Positions 5,917-7,836 of a stretch of 7,836 bases of DNA are shown piece by piece (within the stretch, counting starts at the first letter, position 1; every line of letters starts with the position of its first letter). Origin of the DNA: SW-9-67-25 sp964623735 (GTDB taxonomy: Archaea > Halobacteriota > Halobacteria > Halobacteriales > Haloarculaceae). A program made the translations under genes and the position numbers. The stretch spans positions 1 through 7,836 of the forward strand of contig CAZUVE010000130.1 of assembly GCA_964623735.1 (NCBI GenBank). The letters are read 5' to 3'. Under the pieces are notes generated by a model. That model worked only from the letters and a program-made list of their open reading frames with translations, was not told the DNA's origin and searched no databases.

Positions 5917-6747
5917 GTGACCGACCTCGACATCGATCTCGACGGGGGGCTCGCGGCCGTCGCCGGAGCGGAGCCGCTCGTCCACGCGCTCACCAACGAC
6001 GTCACCACCAACGACGTGGCACAGGTCGTCCGCCACTGGGGCGGTCTGCCGGTCATGGCCCGGGACGAGCGGGAACTCGGGGACGTCCTCGACGCAGCGG
6101 CGGCCTGCCTGCTCAACACGGGCACCCTCGACGCGGCCCGCGAGGAGATCATGGCCACGGCGGGCGAGGCAGCGAACGACCGGAACGTGCCGGTGGTCCT
6201 CGATCCCGTGGGAGCCGGGGCGACGCCGACCCGGAGCCGCGTGGCCCGACGGCTCGCGACCGGCCTCGACCTCGCGGCGATCAAGGGCAACCACGGCGAG
6301 GTGACCGCACTCGCGGGCGGAAACGCTGCGGTGCGCGGCGTCGAGTCGGTAGGCGAGTACGCCGACGTCGCCGGGAGCGCGGTGACCTGCGCCCGCGAGT
6401 TCGACACTGTGGTCGTCGCCTCCGGCGGGACCGACGTCGTCGCGACGGCCGAGACTGCCTACGAGGTCCGGGCCGGCCACCCGATGCTGGGCGAGGTCGT
6501 CGGCACCGGCTGCATGCTCGGCGCGACTGTCGCCACGATGGCCGGCGGCGTCGACGCCCTCGACCGCGCTGCCCTGCTCGGGACCGTCGCGTTCGGGCTG
6601 GCTGGCGAGGCCGCCGCAGACGGCGCGTTCGGCGGCTACCACGGCCCCGCGAGCTACCGGGTCGCCCTCCGGGACGCCATCGCCGGCCTGCGGGAGACCG
6701 GGACGGACGACCCCGCCGAGCGAATCCGGCGCGTGTTCGAGAGGTGA
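5917..6747 (+). CDS. thiM: Hydroxyethylthiazole kinase
   Basis: A 276-residue cytosolic ribokinase-fold enzyme that phosphorylates 4-methyl-5-(2-hydroxyethyl)thiazole for thiamine synthesis and salvage; the product is joined to HMP-PP by ThiE. Motifs appear in the family order: LVHALTNDVTTND (21-33, thiazole-binding N-terminus), LLNTGT (65-70), VLDPVGAGAT (94-103), IKGNHGE (122-128), ASGGTD (168-173) and GTGCML (196-201), where Cys199 is the conserved active-site cysteine (Cys198 in the Bacillus enzyme). Length is normal. The start is GTG at 5917: homology begins within 20 residues and no in-frame ATG precedes it. No strong TATA box is visible at leaderless distance; an inverted repeat lies 46 nt upstream. 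thiE, its common partner, is not in the window. The gene ends 29 bp before the convergent MaoC stop codon. Confidence 0.93.
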   Translation: MTDLDIDLDGGLAAVAGAEPLVHALTNDVTTNDVAQVVRHWGGLPVMARDERELGDVLDAAAACLLNTGTLDAAREEIMATAGEAANDRNVPVVLDPVGAGATPTRSRVARRLATGLDLAAIKGNHGEVTALAGGNAAVRGVESVGEYADVAGSAVTCAREFDTVVVASGGTDVVATAETAYEVRAGHPMLGEVVGTGCMLGATVATMAGGVDALDRAALLGTVAFGLAGEAAADGAFGGYHGPASYRVALRDAIAGLRETGTDDPAERIRRVFER

Positions 6748-6776
6748 GGGTGCGTGTGCGACCCGGACGCGGTCGT

Positions 6777-7349
6777 TCACCCGAGGTCCTCGGGCTGTGT
6801 GCCGACGCCCTCGGGCCACCCCGTGGGCCGGGCGGCCGAGGGCTGAGCGTGTGCGCGTTTGAGGATCATGAACGTGCGTTCCAGCGAGAGCACCAGTTCG
6901 TCGTCCTGGTTGAACGCGCGCAGTTCGGCGGTGACGAGGCCGACGTGGTCGCGCGAGTCGCTCTCGCGTTTGTGGACGATCTCGCTCTCGGCGAAGATGG
7001 TGTCGCCGTGGAAGACCGGGGCGTGGTGGCGCACCTCGTCGTACCCGAGGTTCGCGGTGGCGTTCATCGTCAGGTCGATGACGCTCATCCCCACGGCCAG
7101 CGAGATGACGAAGAGGCCGTCGACGAGCCGCTCGCCGAACTCCGTCCCCGCGGCGTAGGGCTCGTTGAAGTGCATCGGGTTGACGTTCATCGTGATGTTC
7201 GTCAGCCACACGTTGTCCGTCTCCGTCACCGTCCGTCCGTAGGGGTGCTTGTAGACGTCCCCGACCGCGAAGTCCTCGTAGTAGCGGCCCTGCCAGCCGG
7301 CGACCAGGCGCCTCTCCTCGGCACGGTCGTCGTCGGCGTCGGATGCCAT
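6777..7349 (-). CDS. Single-domain MaoC family hydratase/dehydratase
   Basis: A 190-residue hot-dog-fold protein of the MaoC family, which hydrates or dehydrates acyl-CoA thioesters. After a charged 20-residue lead, RYYEDFAVGDVYKHPYGRTV (22-41) opens the domain. The catalytic region is TMNVNPMHFNEPYAAGTEFG, with Asn55, Asn57 and His60. Classical MaoC enzymes have Asp where this protein has Asn55, but the T-M-N form is, as I recall, typical of the subfamily found in actinobacterial ethylmalonyl-CoA clusters (mesaconyl-CoA/beta-methylmalyl-CoA type). The second half, NLGYDEVRHHAPVFHGDTI and the KRES segment, also resembles that subfamily. Mcd/Mch enzymes are usually double-length; this is one repeat and would need to dimerise. 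It is divergent from the aceA-like gene across an AT-rich spacer, suggesting a shared role in CoA-linked C4/C5 acid metabolism. The exact substrate cannot be told from sequence. Confidence 0.85.
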   Translation of the reverse strand: MASDADDDRAEERRLVAGWQGRYYEDFAVGDVYKHPYGRTVTETDNVWLTNITMNVNPMHFNEPYAAGTEFGERLVDGLFVISLAVGMSVIDLTMNATANLGYDEVRHHAPVFHGDTIFAESEIVHKRESDSRDHVGLVTAELRAFNQDDELVLSLERTFMILKRAHAQPSAARPTGWPEGVGTQPEDLG

Positions 7350-7411
7350 GCCCGACCACTCGTGTCCGGCCGAAAAGAAGATACCGTCCCCGGACGCGGG
7401 AGAGACTCACA

Positions 7412-7492
7412 CACAATTGTACAGCCTAATACTACACATACAAGTATAACCAATTAAAGAATATTATCATTATAGTTCATAATGTTTTTGTG
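7412..7492. promoter_or_regulatory. AT-rich divergent promoter region between the MaoC and aceA genes
   Basis: This 80-bp stretch is far more AT-rich than its surroundings. On the minus strand GTTATACTTG (7441-7450) is the best TATA candidate for the MaoC gene, implying a leader near 70 nt. A second pyrimidine-rich candidate closer to that gene (about 7370-7378) is weaker. On the plus strand TTATAGTT (7470-7477) is the best TATA for the aceA-like gene, implying a start near 7500 and a leader near 50 nt. The two boxes are about 27 bp apart, so a factor bound here could affect both genes. Confidence 0.5.
7468..7484 (+). promoter_or_regulatory. Inverted repeat overlapping the aceA TATA box, candidate operator
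   Basis: CATTAT (7468-7473) and ATAATG (7479-7484) are perfect reverse complements with a 5-nt spacer and enclose the TATAGTT box. A dimeric repressor at this site would block TBP binding, which would suit a gene induced on acetate or another C2 source. No regulator is identified. Confidence 0.4.
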
Positions 7493-7548
7493 TCACCGCC
7501 GTCAGGGAACGGGTGCACAGCGCGAAGGCGGTTCGCGCACACCAACCC

Positions 7549-7836
7549 ATGACACGAGACGACCCAGGCACAGACGAAGTTGCGAGTCGAGTTCGGGAGA
7601 CAGACCCCTACGTCCGGGACATCGACAACCCGGCTGCTCGGGAGTTGCGCCGGAAGCTGGACGGGCAGGAGTTCGTGTTCGCGCCGGGCCTCTACCACGC
7701 ACTGGACGCCCGGTTGGCGGAGATGGCCGGCCACGACGCCGTCTACATGTCCGGCTACTCGACCGTGCTCGGCCAGTTCGGGTTCCCCGACCTGGAGATG
7801 GTGACGATGACCGAGATGGTCGAGAACGGCAAGCGC
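7549..7836 (+). CDS. aceA: Isocitrate lyase/PEP mutase family protein, probable isocitrate lyase (N-terminal 96 residues)
   Basis: The frame is open from ATG 7549 to the window edge, 96 residues. After an acidic 26-residue extension, DNPAARELRR and EFVFAPGLYHALDARLAEMA give the first strand and helix of the PEP mutase/isocitrate lyase barrel. AVYMSGYSTVLGQFGFPDLE (64-83) carries the substrate-binding Ser-Gly-Tyr-Ser segment (68-71). The wording is very close to the haloarchaeal AceA I remember, which cleaves isocitrate to glyoxylate and succinate. The catalytic KRCGH loop and metal-binding residues lie beyond the window, so 2-methylisocitrate lyase is not excluded. An in-frame GTG at 7513 would add 12 residues without support; there is no clear Shine-Dalgarno. 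In Haloferax aceA is paired with malate synthase aceB, which could follow outside the window. Confidence 0.82.
   Translation, partial: MTRDDPGTDEVASRVRETDPYVRDIDNPAARELRRKLDGQEFVFAPGLYHALDARLAEMAGHDAVYMSGYSTVLGQFGFPDLEMVTMTEMVENGKR

Noticed and set aside
6939..7191. Asn55 in place of the classical MaoC catalytic Asp, taken as a sign of a dead enzyme
   Set aside because: The T-M-N-x-x-P-[LM]-H form recurs, as I recall, in a whole MaoC subfamily, and His60 and the rest of the fold are intact, so it is more likely a subfamily trait than damage.
5902..7416. 504-codon minus-strand frame across thiM and the MaoC gene
   Set aside because: It spans two well-supported genes in non-matching frames and has an Arg-rich, motif-free translation.
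1..7836. CRISPR array, defence island, tRNA/rRNA, prophage or intact insertion sequence
   Set aside because: No spaced direct repeats, no cas, nuclease or transposase motifs, and no cloverleaf or rRNA-like sequence were seen on either strand.

Overview
The window is haloarchaeal chromosomal DNA. The coding regions are GC-rich, and the predicted proteins are strongly acidic (Asp/Glu-rich, Lys-poor). The spacers are AT-rich, and several genes have a TATA box about 24-29 nt before the start codon, the pattern of leaderless archaeal transcripts. The families also fit: a SipW-cognate secreted protein with an SRRK signal, a DUF5658-like membrane protein, a haloarchaeal-type AceA and a FeS photolyase. 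The species cannot be named from this alone.

Layout. (1) 1-1286, minus: the N-terminal 428 residues of a secreted protein that joins a SipW-cognate/TasA-like module to the start of a choice-of-anchor I (beta-propeller-like) domain; it runs off the left edge. (2) 1287-1589: AT-rich spacer with promoter-like boxes and small repeats. (3) 1590-1945, plus: a decayed FG-GAP/beta-propeller gene with a small deletion and frameshift. (4) 2020-2730, minus: a compact FAD/NAD(P)H oxidoreductase of the ferredoxin-NADP reductase superfamily. (5) 2731-3392: about 660 bp without a convincing gene, unusually long for a haloarchaeal chromosome, holding a 78-bp near-perfect hairpin with 15-bp terminal inverted repeats. 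(6) 3393-4970, plus: a (6-4)-type photolyase/cryptochrome with the four Fe-S cysteines. (7) 5062-5253, plus, and 5263-5634, minus: two small membrane proteins facing tail to tail. (8) 5917-6747, plus: thiM, hydroxyethylthiazole kinase, with a GTG start. (9) 6777-7349, minus: a single-domain MaoC hot-dog hydratase. (10) 7549-7836, plus: the start of an isocitrate lyase/PEP mutase family gene (aceA), divergent from the MaoC gene across an AT-rich promoter region.

How the genes relate. This is not one operon: nearly every gene has its own promoter and neighbours are convergent or divergent. The only metabolic pairing is MaoC hydratase/AceA, which share a control region and could both act in CoA-ester/C2-C3 assimilation (glyoxylate, methylaspartate or methylcitrate type chemistry). 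The left third (secreted propeller-like protein, dead FG-GAP gene, hairpin element) looks like accessory, rearranging DNA. From the photolyase rightwards the content is ordinary core haloarchaeal genes. I see no defence system, CRISPR array, tRNA, rRNA or intact transposase. The best leads are the module fusion at 1-1286, the hairpin element at 3116-3193 and the eroded FG-GAP gene.
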